The position numbers were made by a program, and so were the translations under genes. The notes below the pieces were generated by a model, which saw only the letters and a list, made by a program, of their open reading frames with translations, was not told where the DNA came from and ran no database searches. Shown in pieces: positions 45,228 to 54,383 of a stretch of 64,000 nucleotides of DNA. How positions within the stretch are numbered: position 1 is the first letter of the stretch; each line of letters starts with the position of its first letter. Source of the stretch: Sphingopyxis sp. H053 (GTDB taxonomy: Bacteria; Pseudomonadota; Alphaproteobacteria; Sphingomonadales; Sphingomonadaceae); the NCBI RefSeq assembly GCF_001468225.1, contig NZ_LNRU01000009.1, forward strand, positions 62,001 to 126,000. The letters are read 5' to 3'.

Positions 45228-46028
45228 ATGGACGACGAGACTGTTGCATCGCTCGCGCGTGAACTGGATGTCGCCGAGGCGAGCCAAACACCCGTCCGGC
45301 AGCTGTCGCTTCGCTTCCCTCAGATGACGATAGAAGATGGATATCGCATCGCCCGCGCGTGGGTTGAGCTCAAGAAGGCGGCGGGACGTCGGTCCATTGG
45401 CCGCAAGATTGGTCTGACATCGCGTGCGATGCAGGCGTCTGCTGGTATCACCGAGCCCGACTATGGCACGTTGCTCGATGACATGGCGTTCGAGGAGGGG
45501 AGCGAAATTCCCATCGATCGCTTCATCAATCCGAAGGTCGAAGTCGAATTGGCCTTCATTCTCTCCCGGCCGCTGGGTGGTCCCGATGTGACGACACGGG
45601 CTGTTCTCGCTGCCACTGAATATGTAGTGCCCGCCGTGGAGATCATCGACAGCCGCGTTCAGCCGATCGACGCGGAGACCGGCAGCGCCCGGAAAATCCA
45701 GGATACGATTGCCGACAACGCGGCGAATGCCGGGATCGTCCTCGGCGGCCGGCCCATCCGGCCGGACGCCATCGACCTGCGATGGGCCGGCGCCATATTA
45801 TCTCGCAATGCCGTCATCGAGGAAACAGGAATTGCGGCTGGCGTGCTAAACCATCCAGCGCGAGGGGTCGCGTGGTTGGCAAATCGCTTGTCGCAGTGGG
45901 GAGAAGAGTTGCAGGCGGGCGAAATCCTGCTGGGCGGTTCTTTTACCCGCCCGGTCCCTGTGTCGCGCGGCGACGTGATATCTGCGGATTATGGCAGGCT
46001 CGGCTCGATCGCGATGCGGTTTGTCTGA
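45228..46028 (+). CDS. 2-oxo-dienoate hydratase (XylJ/HpaH family)
   Basis: 266 residues from ATG 45228, with GGGGAG eight bases upstream. [18 protein letters not shown] near residue 59, [22 protein letters not shown] near 103 and [11 protein letters not shown] near 140 are the hydratase motifs. It has an insert after VQPID compared with the copy at 33638, suggesting a different, perhaps longer or acidic, dienoate. It is followed after one base by an HpaI-type aldolase, the order of HpaH-HpaI pathways. Confidence 0.88.
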   Translation: MDDETVASLARELDVAEASQTPVRQLSLRFPQMTIEDGYRIARAWVELKKAAGRRSIGRKIGLTSRAMQASAGITEPDYGTLLDDMAFEEGSEIPIDRFINPKVEVELAFILSRPLGGPDVTTRAVLAATEYVVPAVEIIDSRVQPIDAETGSARKIQDTIADNAANAGIVLGGRPIRPDAIDLRWAGAILSRNAVIEETGIAAGVLNHPARGVAWLANRLSQWGEELQAGEILLGGSFTRPVPVSRGDVISADYGRLGSIAMRFV

Positions 46029-46029
46029 C

Positions 46030-46800
46030 ATGTCGTCAGCAAATCCTCCCAACCATTTCAAAGTCGCGCTCGCCGAAGGGCGGACGCAGATGGGATTCTG
46101 GCTGGCGCTGGCGAACGCCGACATCGCCGAAATCTGCGCCGGACTGGGGTTCGACTGGCTCCTTGTCGATGCCGAGCACGGACCGCAAACTCTGCCCGGG
46201 ATAATCGAGCAATTGCGGGCAATAGCGTCCTGCCCGCCCTGCGCTGCCGTCGTGCGCGTGCCTTCATCAGACCCCGTCGCGATCCGTCAAATCCTCGACT
46301 TGGGAGCGACGACCCTCATGGTTCCGATGGTCGAAACGGCTGAGCAGGCCTTCCGGTTGGTCGAAGCATGCCGCTACCCCCCATCGGGCAGCCGAGGCAT
46401 CGGCGGTGCAAGGGCATCGCGCTGGGGCGGCATTGCGACCCATGTTGCCGATGCCAACGAGCGGCTTTGTCTGATTGCGCAAATCGAGACGATTCAGGGT
46501 GTCGAGAATATCGAAGCAATCGCCGGCGTCGACGGGATCGACGCGCTGTTCATCGGTCCAGCCGATCTGGCAGCGTCGGCCGGGCTCTTGGGAAGCGCCA
46601 ACCGGGAGCGGGTGCGCGAGCTCACGATGGGCGCGTTGTCCCGCATCCTTGCCGCGGGAAAGCCAGCGGGAATTCTGTCGCGCGATCTCGCGCTTCTCGA
46701 TGCACATCTCGCCGGCGGCGCAAGCTTCGTCGCTGTCGGAATAGATGCGTTCGCCCTCGCCGATGCGGCACGCGGGCTGCTCGATCGATTCCGCCAGTGA
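46030..46800 (+). CDS. HpcH/HpaI-family class II pyruvate aldolase
   Basis: 256 residues from ATG 46030. GLGFDWLLVDAEHGP near residue 35 (catalytic His), the Arg of AAVVRVP near 76, the metal Glu of AQIETIQG near 155 and the Asp of FIGPADLAAS near 180 match HpaI and related 4-hydroxy-2-oxoacid aldolases. It splits a 4-hydroxy-2-oxoacid to pyruvate and an aldehyde. It is coupled to the preceding hydratase, and together with the divergent hydrolase forms a second set of lower-pathway enzymes. Confidence 0.88.
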   Translation: MSSANPPNHFKVALAEGRTQMGFWLALANADIAEICAGLGFDWLLVDAEHGPQTLPGIIEQLRAIASCPPCAAVVRVPSSDPVAIRQILDLGATTLMVPMVETAEQAFRLVEACRYPPSGSRGIGGARASRWGGIATHVADANERLCLIAQIETIQGVENIEAIAGVDGIDALFIGPADLAASAGLLGSANRERVRELTMGALSRILAAGKPAGILSRDLALLDAHLAGGASFVAVGIDAFALADAARGLLDRFRQ

Positions 46801-46826
46801 CCGCGATCCGCGCGCCGGTTTTGGCC

Positions 46827-46835
46827 TTGCACAAT
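46827..46835. promoter_or_regulatory. TTGCACAAT operator-like site upstream of ubiX
   Basis: A copy of the island motif in the 133-base gap 46801-46933, with a weaker ATTGTATGC 9 bases downstream. It may control the UbiX to cytochrome operon. Confidence 0.45.
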
Positions 46836-46933
46836 AAGCAACGGATTGTATGCTGTGTCCAAATAGGAAATCGGGAGCGGGCTATGCTAGTGCCGAATCG
46901 ACCGGATACAGGCGGCCTCCGCCGGCGGGGGCG

Positions 46934-47557
46934 ATGACGTTGCAAAAGATCGTGATCGCGATCACCGGCGCGACAGGATCAATCTACGGTCTGCGTCTGC
47001 TGGAAATGCTGCGTGAAGATCCGAGCTGCGAAACGCACCTCGTGGTCTCCCAGGCAGCCGTGCTCAACATCCGCGAGGAACTGCCGCTAACGCTGAAAAA
47101 ATTTGAAGCGTCGGCTGACGTGGTTCATAACATACGGAATGTCGGCGCCAGTATCGCGAGCGGATCGTTTCTCTGTGACGGCATGATTGTCGCGCCCTGC
47201 TCCATGCGCACCCTTGCGGCGATCGCCAATGGGCTCTCCGACAATCTGATCACCCGAGCTGCCGACGTCATGCTCAAGGAGCGTCGTCCATTAACGCTCA
47301 TGGTGCGAGAGACGCCCCTGAACCTTGCCCATCTTCGAAACATGGCAGCCTGTACCGAAATGGGGGCGATAATTTTCCCACCCGTCCCGGCGTTCTACGC
47401 TCGGCCATCGTCGATCGACGAAATCGTCGACCATAGCTGCATCCGGGTCCTCGACCAGTTCGGCATCCATCGGGCCGCCGATCGCCGATGGACCGGACTG
47501 AAGGGCGCAGAAGTGATGCCTCTGGCGCAGGCGGATAAATCGGAAAGGACAATTTGA
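46934..47557 (+). CDS. ubiX: UbiX-type flavin prenyltransferase
   Basis: 207 residues from ATG 46934. IAITGATGSIYGLRLLEML near residue 7, the VVSQAAVLNI segment, APCSMRTLAAIANGLSDNLI near 93 and RPLTLMVRETPLNLAHLRNM near 119 are the UbiX/VdcB/Pad1 motifs. It makes prenylated FMN, the cofactor of UbiD-type decarboxylases; the UbiD partner is at 51173. With VdcD at 52648 the three genes match the vanillate/4-hydroxybenzoate decarboxylase set, here interrupted by a flavoprotein and an aldehyde dehydrogenase. Confidence 0.94.
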   Translation: MTLQKIVIAITGATGSIYGLRLLEMLREDPSCETHLVVSQAAVLNIREELPLTLKKFEASADVVHNIRNVGASIASGSFLCDGMIVAPCSMRTLAAIANGLSDNLITRAADVMLKERRPLTLMVRETPLNLAHLRNMAACTEMGAIIFPPVPAFYARPSSIDEIVDHSCIRVLDQFGIHRAADRRWTGLKGAEVMPLAQADKSERTI

Positions 47558-48129
47558 TGGCGGCAGTGCTGATGCGCCGGGAGCTATTGGGCGCCGGGGT
47601 TTTTTGCGCGGGTCTGGTTGGAGCCTCCCGCTTCCGGTCAGGAAGTGCGGCGGACGAAGAGGCCGTTCTCGTCGTCAGCCAGCCAAGGGTTGAGGAAAGC
47701 GAGCGTTTTGCCGCGTCCCTCATATCGTCTTCGAAAAAGTCTCTCGCGCTGGATGTCGGAAGCGGGCTGGATGAGTTGCTTGGCGACTGGCCCCGCGGCG
47801 CGCAGGTGATTGCAGGCCTGACCTCCGACCCCGCTGCAATGATTGCGGCCCAGTTGCTCATCGAGAGTGGAGCGGAGCCTTTGCTTCGATGGGAACATTC
47901 CTATGAGGCGGGCCGCTGGACACACCGCATCGGCGCCGCCCCCGGCTTGGGCGCGCTCCCGCAATATACTTGGCCCGCCGTCGTTGCGCAGAAAGTTCGC
48001 GATGAGCTGGACGGCCACAAATCATCACCGCGCCGGGCCGCGTGCATTTCGGGGGAATGTGCACTCGCCTCGAATAGCCCCGGCCTACTTGTGACCTGGG
48101 CCTTTCGGCTTGCCGGAGAAACGCGGTGA
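47557..48129 (+). CDS. Unknown exported protein with twin-Arg-like leader
   Basis: 190 residues from ATG 47557, which overlaps the ubiX stop by one base (TGATG) with GGAAAGGA upstream. MRRELLGAGVFCAGLVGA near residue 6 looks like a Tat or Sec leader, cleaved after about residue 30. The mature part has no motif I recognise; it is moderately acidic with one Cys pair region (AACISGECA) near residue 171. It is coupled by GTGA to the VAO-type flavoprotein, so an accessory or maturation role for that enzyme is possible. Confidence 0.6.
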   Translation: MAAVLMRRELLGAGVFCAGLVGASRFRSGSAADEEAVLVVSQPRVEESERFAASLISSSKKSLALDVGSGLDELLGDWPRGAQVIAGLTSDPAAMIAAQLLIESGAEPLLRWEHSYEAGRWTHRIGAAPGLGALPQYTWPAVVAQKVRDELDGHKSSPRRAACISGECALASNSPGLLVTWAFRLAGETR

Positions 48130-49679
48130 GGCCGCCGCTGCCCGAGGGAATTGCGGCGGCCGACTTTTCACGGGCCCTCGATGAACTCGCAGGCGTCGTC
48201 GGCAAAACCTGGGTTTTCGTCGACGAGCTTCCGCTGTCGACTTACCGCGACGCGTATTCGCCGCTTGCCGATGGCACTCTGCTTCCTTCTGCCGCCGTCG
48301 CTCCGGAAAGCGTCGAACAGGTGCAGCGGATCCTTGCCATCGCCAACAGCTTCCGATTGCCGATCTGGACCATCGGGACTGGACGGAACTTCGCATATGG
48401 CGGGCCGGCACCCCGCAAATCCGGATATCTTGTCCTCGATCTGAAACGGATGAACCGGATCATCGAAGTCAACGAAAAATATGGATATGCGCTGGTCGAG
48501 CCGGGCGTTTCCTACATGCAGCTTTATCGCCACCTGCAGCGGATCGGCAGCAAATTGTGGATCGATCCGGCAGCGCCCGCCTGGGGCGGCGTCATGGGGA
48601 ACGCGCTCGAGCATGGCGCCGGCTACACGCCCTATGGCGATCACTTCATTATGCAATGCGGGATGGAAGTTGTGCTTGCCGATGGCCAGGTCGTTCGCAC
48701 GGGCCAGGGAGGCATCTCTAACAGCAAGCATTGGCAGATCAGCAAACATGGGCTCGGACCGCAGTTCGATGGCATGTTCACCCAGTCGAATTTCGGCGTC
48801 GTCACCAAACTCGGCATCTGGCTGATGCCGGAGCCGCCCGGTTACAAGCCGTTCATGATCACCTTTCCACGCGAAGAGGATCTCGAGCAGATTTTCGAGA
48901 TCACGCGCCCGCTCAAGGTGAATCAGGTGATCCCTAACGCAGCGGTCGCGGTCGACCTATTGTGGGAGGCCTCGGCGAAGACCACGCGGCGACATTATTA
49001 TGACGGCAAGGGGCCGCTCCCGCCGTCGATCCGGACGAAGATCGCCGCGGACCTCAATCTCGGGATGTGGAATTATTACGGCGCCCTCTACGGACCACCG
49101 CCCATGATCGAGAATAATTGGAAATTGATCGAGGAGGCATTCAGCAACATTCCGGGCGCCAAGTTCCACTTCGCGCGCGAGAATGATCCTGCGTGGGATT
49201 ATCGCGTTAAGCTCATGCGCGGCGAACCCAATATGACCGAGTTCAGCATCATGAACTGGATCGGCGGAGGGGGACACGTCAACTTTTCCCCGATTTCCGC
49301 GCCCGACGGGGCGGAAGCCTTGGCTCAATATAATCTGATCAAGAAACGCTGCCACGAATTCGGCTTCGACTACATCGGGGAGTTTCTGGTCGGCTGGCGG
49401 GACATGCATCACATTTTGATGATCATGTACAATCGGGCCGATGAAACGATGCGCAAGAGCGCCCACGATCTCTTCAGTCTCCTGGTGGATGAGGCCGCGG
49501 CGGCGGGGTTCGGCGAATATCGTACTCATCTCGCCTTCATGGACCAGATTGCTGGAACCTATCGTTACAACGACGGGGCGCTTTGGGATCTCCATCACCG
49601 CCTGAAGGACGCTCTCGATCCCAACGGCATTCTTTCGCCCGGAAAGCAGGGCATATGGCCGAAGTCGGCGCGTCCCTGA
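48126..49679 (+). CDS. VAO/4-cresol methylhydroxylase-type flavoprotein
   Basis: 517 residues from GTG 48126 (GTGA overlap). FAD loop GTGRNFAYGG near residue 88, GNALEHGAGYTPYGDH near 155-170, WRDMHHILMIMYNR near 420, whose His pair lies where VAO links FAD covalently, GEYRTHLAFMDQI near 460 (substrate-binding Tyr-Arg) and DPNGILSPGKQGIWP near the end. This family oxidises para-hydroxybenzylic carbons (vanillyl alcohol, eugenol, 4-alkylphenols). The downstream cytochrome c argues for dehydrogenase use as in 4-cresol methylhydroxylase. The acid equivalent to VAO Asp170 appears to be Ala. Confidence 0.9.
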   Translation: MRPPLPEGIAAADFSRALDELAGVVGKTWVFVDELPLSTYRDAYSPLADGTLLPSAAVAPESVEQVQRILAIANSFRLPIWTIGTGRNFAYGGPAPRKSGYLVLDLKRMNRIIEVNEKYGYALVEPGVSYMQLYRHLQRIGSKLWIDPAAPAWGGVMGNALEHGAGYTPYGDHFIMQCGMEVVLADGQVVRTGQGGISNSKHWQISKHGLGPQFDGMFTQSNFGVVTKLGIWLMPEPPGYKPFMITFPREEDLEQIFEITRPLKVNQVIPNAAVAVDLLWEASAKTTRRHYYDGKGPLPPSIRTKIAADLNLGMWNYYGALYGPPPMIENNWKLIEEAFSNIPGAKFHFARENDPAWDYRVKLMRGEPNMTEFSIMNWIGGGGHVNFSPISAPDGAEALAQYNLIKKRCHEFGFDYIGEFLVGWRDMHHILMIMYNRADETMRKSAHDLFSLLVDEAAAAGFGEYRTHLAFMDQIAGTYRYNDGALWDLHHRLKDALDPNGILSPGKQGIWPKSARP

Positions 49680-49709
49680 TGCCACGCGACCCACGCTCCC
49701 AGGAGATTC

Positions 49710-51173
49710 ATGATGCGTAAGGACGAAGTGAGGGGGCTTGACCACTGGATCGGCGGGTCACCGGTTGCCCCTGGCGACGGCGCTTATTTCGAAAGCCTGA
49801 ACCCGATTGACGACAGTCTCTATTCCCGGGCGGCTGCCGGGACTCCGGCCGACGTCGATCGAGCAGTTGAGGCGGCCGACACGGCCTATCGCCGGAACCG
49901 CGACCTTTCCGCAGCCGCGCGCGAGGGATGGATGATAAAGGCTTCGGCTCTCATGGAGCGTGACGCATCGCAATTTGCCGACACGCTCGTTGATGAAATC
50001 GGCTCGCCGATCGCAAAGGCCGGTTTCGAGACCCGGTTCGCCACGAGCTTCTTGCGCGCGGCCGCAGGCGTTCCCCGGCGCATTCGCGGCGAGACTATTC
50101 CATCCGATGCGCCCGGCCGCGTCAGCATGAGTTTTCGCGAACCGGTCGGAGTCGTTGCCGGCATTACGCCGTTCAACGTCCCGCTGATCAAGGGGATCAA
50201 GCAGTCGGCCATGGCGCTCGCGACGGGCAATGCCTTCGTCCTGCTTCCGTCGGAAGCGGCACCGCGCGTGGCCGATCAACTCGCGCGCCTCTGGGAGGAA
50301 GCAGGCGTGCCCGAAGGCCTGTTCAACATTGTATATGGGGACGGCGCCAAAATCGGCGATGCGCTTACTGGCCATCCCAAGGTTCGCGCGATCACCTTCA
50401 CGGGCTCGTCCCGGGTCGGGCGGCATATCGCGCGCATCGCAGCTGAAGGCTTCAAGAAATATACCCTCGAACTCGGCGGGAAGAGTCCTCTCGTCGTCTG
50501 CGCCGACGCCGACATCGAAAAGGCCGTGGCGGCCGCGATCTTCAGCATCTTCATGTATCAGGGCCAGGTGTGCATGGGGGCGTCGCGTATCTATGTCGAA
50601 CGTCCGATCTTCGACCGGTTCTCCAAGGCTTTCGCTGCTGCAGCTGCGAAACTCTCATCCGGCGATCTGCGCGATCCCGCAACGATGCTGGGTCCTATCA
50701 TTTCCGGGCGTCAGCGCGCGCGCGTGCGGCAGCATATCGATGACGCCCGCGGCAAGGGAGCCGAAATACTCGCCGGGGGCGAATGGACGGGCCATGTGTG
50801 CCATGCGACCATCCTCTCCGGTGTCCAGCCCGGGATGGAGGTAGCGGCCCAGGAAACCTTCGGGCCGGTCACGTCGCTCTATCCGTTCGATGACCTCGAT
50901 GAAGCCCTCCGGCTTGCCAACGACACCGAATATGGCCTGAGCGCCGCGATCTTCACGCGCGACATCGACAAGGCGCTTCGGTTCGCTCGCGAAATCGAGT
51001 CCGGGATGGTCCATGTCAACGCGCCCACGTTGCACGACGAGCCTCACGTGCCGTTCGGCGGTTCCAAGGCTTCCGGATTTGGCCGCGAGGGCACCGAGGC
51101 CGATCTTGAAATCATGACCGAGTGGAAATGGGTGAGCATCCAGACCGACGCGGCCGTTGGGGGAGCACACTGA
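49710..51173 (+). CDS. Aromatic aldehyde dehydrogenase (vanillin/benzaldehyde type)
   Basis: 487 residues; AGGAG precedes two adjacent ATGs at 49710 and 49713. Catalytic Asn in TPFNVPLIKGIKQ near residue 154, Glu in LELGGKSP near 253 and Cys in QGQVCMGASR near 287. Sequence style matches vanillin and salicylaldehyde dehydrogenases. Between the flavoprotein and UbiD it would turn the aldehyde made by the flavoprotein into the acid that UbiD decarboxylates. Its stop overlaps the ubiD start (TGATG). Confidence 0.9.
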   Translation: MMRKDEVRGLDHWIGGSPVAPGDGAYFESLNPIDDSLYSRAAAGTPADVDRAVEAADTAYRRNRDLSAAAREGWMIKASALMERDASQFADTLVDEIGSPIAKAGFETRFATSFLRAAAGVPRRIRGETIPSDAPGRVSMSFREPVGVVAGITPFNVPLIKGIKQSAMALATGNAFVLLPSEAAPRVADQLARLWEEAGVPEGLFNIVYGDGAKIGDALTGHPKVRAITFTGSSRVGRHIARIAAEGFKKYTLELGGKSPLVVCADADIEKAVAAAIFSIFMYQGQVCMGASRIYVERPIFDRFSKAFAAAAAKLSSGDLRDPATMLGPIISGRQRARVRQHIDDARGKGAEILAGGEWTGHVCHATILSGVQPGMEVAAQETFGPVTSLYPFDDLDEALRLANDTEYGLSAAIFTRDIDKALRFAREIESGMVHVNAPTLHDEPHVPFGGSKASGFGREGTEADLEIMTEWKWVSIQTDAAVGGAH

Positions 51174-52651
51174 TGTCTCAAGGAAAGTCATCCATTCGCG
51201 CCAACCTCGCCGATCGCGCAAGAGGCGTCGGATCGCTGCGCGATTTTCTGGAGCTCCTCGAAGAATATGGGCAGGCCATTACCTGGACGGACCGGATCAT
51301 GCCCGAGCCCGACCTGCGCAACATTGCCGTGGCCGCCTCGCGCGATGTCAACCATGCTCCTGCGATCCTGTTCGACAATATAGCGGGCTACCCCGGGAAA
51401 CGCACGGTTGTCGGGGTGCACGGCTCTTGGGATAATATCGCGCTGCTCCTGGGTCAGCCAAAAGGCACCACAATCCGGGATATGTTCTTCGACATAGCCG
51501 GGCGCTGGGGCGATGCCTCTGCCCAGATCAGCCGCGTTTCCGAGGGGCAGGCGCCTGTCCATGAGTGCCGGCACGAGGAGAATATCAATCTCTACGACCT
51601 GCTGCCCGTGTATCGCATCAACGAGTTTGACGGGGGTTTCTATTTGGCCAAGGCGTCGGTGGCTTCGCGCGATCCGTTGGATCCGGAAAATTTCGGCAAG
51701 CAGAATGTCGGCATCTACAGGCTTCAGATCCAGGGTCCCGATCGCTTCAGCCTGATGACGATCCCGTCGCATGACATGGGACGCCAGATCCTCGCAGCGG
51801 AACGCGAAGGCCTGCCGCTCAAGATCGCCGTCATGCTCGGCAACCATCCCGGCGTCGCGTTGTTCGCAGCAACACCAATCGGCTACGACGAGTCCGAATA
51901 TGCTTATGCCTCGGCGATGATGGGAGCGCCGATCCGGCTGACGAATTCCGGCAACGGTATCGACATCCTCGCGGATAGCGAGATCGTCATCGAAGCCGAG
52001 CTCCAGCTTGGTGAGCGCGTCTTCGAAGGGCCGTTCGGTGAATTCCCAGGATCCTACAGCGGCGTGCGACGCGCCCCTGTCTTCAAGGTGACCGCCGTCT
52101 CGCACCGAAAGAACCCTATATTCGAGAATATCTACATCGGTCGTGGCTGGACGGAGCACGACACGTTGATCGGTCTTCATACGTCGGCGCCCATCTATGC
52201 ACAGTTGCGCCAGACCTTTCCCGAAGTCACCGCGGTGAATGCGCTGTACCAGCACGGACTGACAGCGATCATCGCGGTCAAGAACCGGATGGCGGGCTTC
52301 GCAAAATCCGTGGCGCTCCGCGCGCTTGGTACGCCCCATGGCCTCATGTATCTGAAAAATCTGATCATGGTCGATGGCGATATCGATCCCTTCGATCTCA
52401 ACCAGGTCATGTGGGCCCTGTCGACCCGGACGCGCGCGGAGGACATCATCGTCCTGCCGAACATGGCGATGGTCCCGATCGACCCCGCTGCCGTGACGCC
52501 GGGGAAGGGGCACCATCTGATTATCGACGCAACAAGCTATCTCCCGCCCGATCCGGTGGGCGAGGCACATCTGGTCACCCCGCCCACCGGCCAGACTATC
52601 GATGACCTCGGCAAACGGATCCAGGCGATGCAACGAGGCGAGACGCTATGA
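51173..52651 (+). CDS. UbiD-family prFMN-dependent decarboxylase (VdcC-like)
   Basis: 492 residues from ATG 51173. LRDFLELLEEYGQ near residue 22, the Arg of GIYRLQIQG near 178 and the two Glu of VIEAELQLGERVFEGPFGEFPG near 276-290 give the Arg-Glu-Glu active site of UbiD enzymes. Together with UbiX and the VdcD-like protein it resembles VdcBCD/BsdBCD, which reversibly decarboxylate vanillate or 4-hydroxybenzoate without oxygen. A 4-base overlap couples it to the VdcD gene. Confidence 0.92.
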   Translation: MSQGKSSIRANLADRARGVGSLRDFLELLEEYGQAITWTDRIMPEPDLRNIAVAASRDVNHAPAILFDNIAGYPGKRTVVGVHGSWDNIALLLGQPKGTTIRDMFFDIAGRWGDASAQISRVSEGQAPVHECRHEENINLYDLLPVYRINEFDGGFYLAKASVASRDPLDPENFGKQNVGIYRLQIQGPDRFSLMTIPSHDMGRQILAAEREGLPLKIAVMLGNHPGVALFAATPIGYDESEYAYASAMMGAPIRLTNSGNGIDILADSEIVIEAELQLGERVFEGPFGEFPGSYSGVRRAPVFKVTAVSHRKNPIFENIYIGRGWTEHDTLIGLHTSAPIYAQLRQTFPEVTAVNALYQHGLTAIIAVKNRMAGFAKSVALRALGTPHGLMYLKNLIMVDGDIDPFDLNQVMWALSTRTRAEDIIVLPNMAMVPIDPAAVTPGKGHHLIIDATSYLPPDPVGEAHLVTPPTGQTIDDLGKRIQAMQRGETL

Positions 52652-52887
52652 CTGCACCCCATTGCCCGCGATGTGGCTCCGACGCTTCGATCCCTGATTT
52701 CCGCGGCGTCGATGGCGAGAAAACGATTTGGACAATCCATCGCTGCACGGCCTGCTGTTTCTCTTGGCGCGACAGCGAGCCGGCGAGTGCGATCGACCCG
52801 CGTGTGCGCGCCGAGGAGTTCGCGATCGATGTTTCGGAGCCGGATCTTTTTCCGATCGTCCTGCAACCTTCGACCATGCGGAAATAG
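52648..52887 (+). CDS. vdcD: VdcD/BsdD-like small decarboxylase subunit
   Basis: 79 residues. CPRCGSDASIPDFRG near the start, WTIHRCTACCFSWRDSEPAS near 28-47 and a short acidic tail reproduce the VdcD/BsdD pattern with two CxxC pairs, probably a zinc ribbon. In Streptomyces and Bacillus systems this protein is needed for full decarboxylase activity. It is directly coupled to the UbiD gene. Confidence 0.88.
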   Translation: MTAPHCPRCGSDASIPDFRGVDGEKTIWTIHRCTACCFSWRDSEPASAIDPRVRAEEFAIDVSEPDLFPIVLQPSTMRK

Positions 52888-52899
52888 GGGGTGATCAAG

Positions 52900-54360
52900 A
52901 TGGACGCAAATCGCCAAGCCGCCGCGCTCGACGCGCTAGAAGCACTGGTCGGTGCCGATGGGGTAACGCGCGATCCGGCGGCGCTCGCACCCTTCCATTC
53001 CGGAGTCGCCCTGCCCCTGGGTATCATCGCGCCGCGCGACACCGAGCAACTTGCCAAGGTCCTCGCGGTGGCGAGCGAGGCCGGAGCGGCGCTTCAACCT
53101 GTGTGCCGCGCGGTCGCAGGTCAGGAGGTGGCGGCACGCGACAAGATCATATTGCTCGATCTTGGCCGCATGAATGAGATTCTCGAGATCAATGAGAACT
53201 TGGCTTACTGCCTCGTCGAGCCAGGCGTCACCTTTCGGCAACTCTCCGAACAGATAGGCGAGCGGGGGCTCAAGCTCTGGGTCGATTGCCCGGGTGAGCC
53301 CGACGAATCGGTGGCGAGCGCCTTTCTGAAGCGGCGCGTGGGCTATACCCCATATGCCGATCATTATCTTATGCAATGCGGGCTTGAGTTGATGCTGGCC
53401 GACGGCCGCAGTGTCCGGACAGGGATGGGTGCTATGCCCAAGAGTACCTGCTGGCAGCTCTTCAAATTTGGTTACGGGCCCTGGATCGACGGGCTCTTCA
53501 CACAATCCGATCTTGGCGTCGTGACCAAGCTCGGCCTCTGGCTCATGCCCCAGCCCCCGGCAGCGCAATCCTTTGCTGTCACGGTGCCGGACGAAGACGA
53601 TCTTGGCAAACTTCTCGATGTACTGGGCCCGCTCAAGACCAATATGGTCGTCCCCAATGGCGTGGCGGTGGCAAATGCGCTGCACGAAGCAGCGCGTTCG
53701 GGCAAGGTACGCCGCGACTTCGGCGGCACCGGCCCAATGTCCGCCGGCGAGGTTCGAAAAGCCGGGGAGTCGATCGGGCTTGGCTACTGGACTCTTTACG
53801 GCTCGCTTTACGGGCTCCCCGACAATGTTCGCATCGCTTGGTCGATGGTCCAGGACGCGTTCGCATCGATCAAAGGCTCGCGGGTGCTGGCCGCTCCCGC
53901 AGCCGGGATGGAAGGACTGTGGGCGTGGCGAAAAGGCATGATGCTTGGTTCGGTCGGTAATGCACTTGGCCGCCCTTCGGCCTGGGCCGGAGGATCCTCT
54001 CTCGACATCGGCCCCATCAGCCCGGTTGATGGCAAGGAAGGGCTTCGCCTTTATGACTTGTCGCGCGATATTTCCGGCCGGCACGGTTTCGATTTTGTCG
54101 GAGAAACGAATGCCGTCTGGCGCTCTGCCCAGCATCGGCAGTATTTGTGCTTCGATGGCAGTCCCGCGGGCAGTAAACGGGCGAGAGACTGCGCTATCGA
54201 GCTGATCGATGCGCAGGCAGGTGCCGGATTTGGACAGACGCACGTCGAGCCGGCGCTCGCCGCCTCTGCTAGGGCGACCTATGAAAGCGGCGCGATAACT
54301 CAACTGCACGCGCGCGTGAAACGCGCGCTCGATCCCGCGAACCTCTTTCTGTCGGCCTGA
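52900..54360 (+). CDS. Degenerate VAO-family flavoprotein paralogue
   Basis: 486 residues from ATG 52900, with AGGGGGTG upstream. It is homologous along its length to the flavoprotein at 48126 (VEPGVTFRQL, RRVGYTPYADHYLMQCG, FTQSDLGVVTKLGLWLMP, ALDPANLFLS). The FAD loop GTGRNxxYGG is replaced by PVCRAVAGQE near residue 69. The GN before the GYTPY block is SA. The MHH segment reads AQHR, and the EYRTH Tyr-Arg pair is deleted. It may bind FAD weakly or not at all and could be a structural partner of the active flavoprotein; that is inference. Confidence 0.8.
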   Translation: MDANRQAAALDALEALVGADGVTRDPAALAPFHSGVALPLGIIAPRDTEQLAKVLAVASEAGAALQPVCRAVAGQEVAARDKIILLDLGRMNEILEINENLAYCLVEPGVTFRQLSEQIGERGLKLWVDCPGEPDESVASAFLKRRVGYTPYADHYLMQCGLELMLADGRSVRTGMGAMPKSTCWQLFKFGYGPWIDGLFTQSDLGVVTKLGLWLMPQPPAAQSFAVTVPDEDDLGKLLDVLGPLKTNMVVPNGVAVANALHEAARSGKVRRDFGGTGPMSAGEVRKAGESIGLGYWTLYGSLYGLPDNVRIAWSMVQDAFASIKGSRVLAAPAAGMEGLWAWRKGMMLGSVGNALGRPSAWAGGSSLDIGPISPVDGKEGLRLYDLSRDISGRHGFDFVGETNAVWRSAQHRQYLCFDGSPAGSKRARDCAIELIDAQAGAGFGQTHVEPALAASARATYESGAITQLHARVKRALDPANLFLSA

Positions 54361-54383
54361 CCTCAAACAAGGGAATCGAAAGC

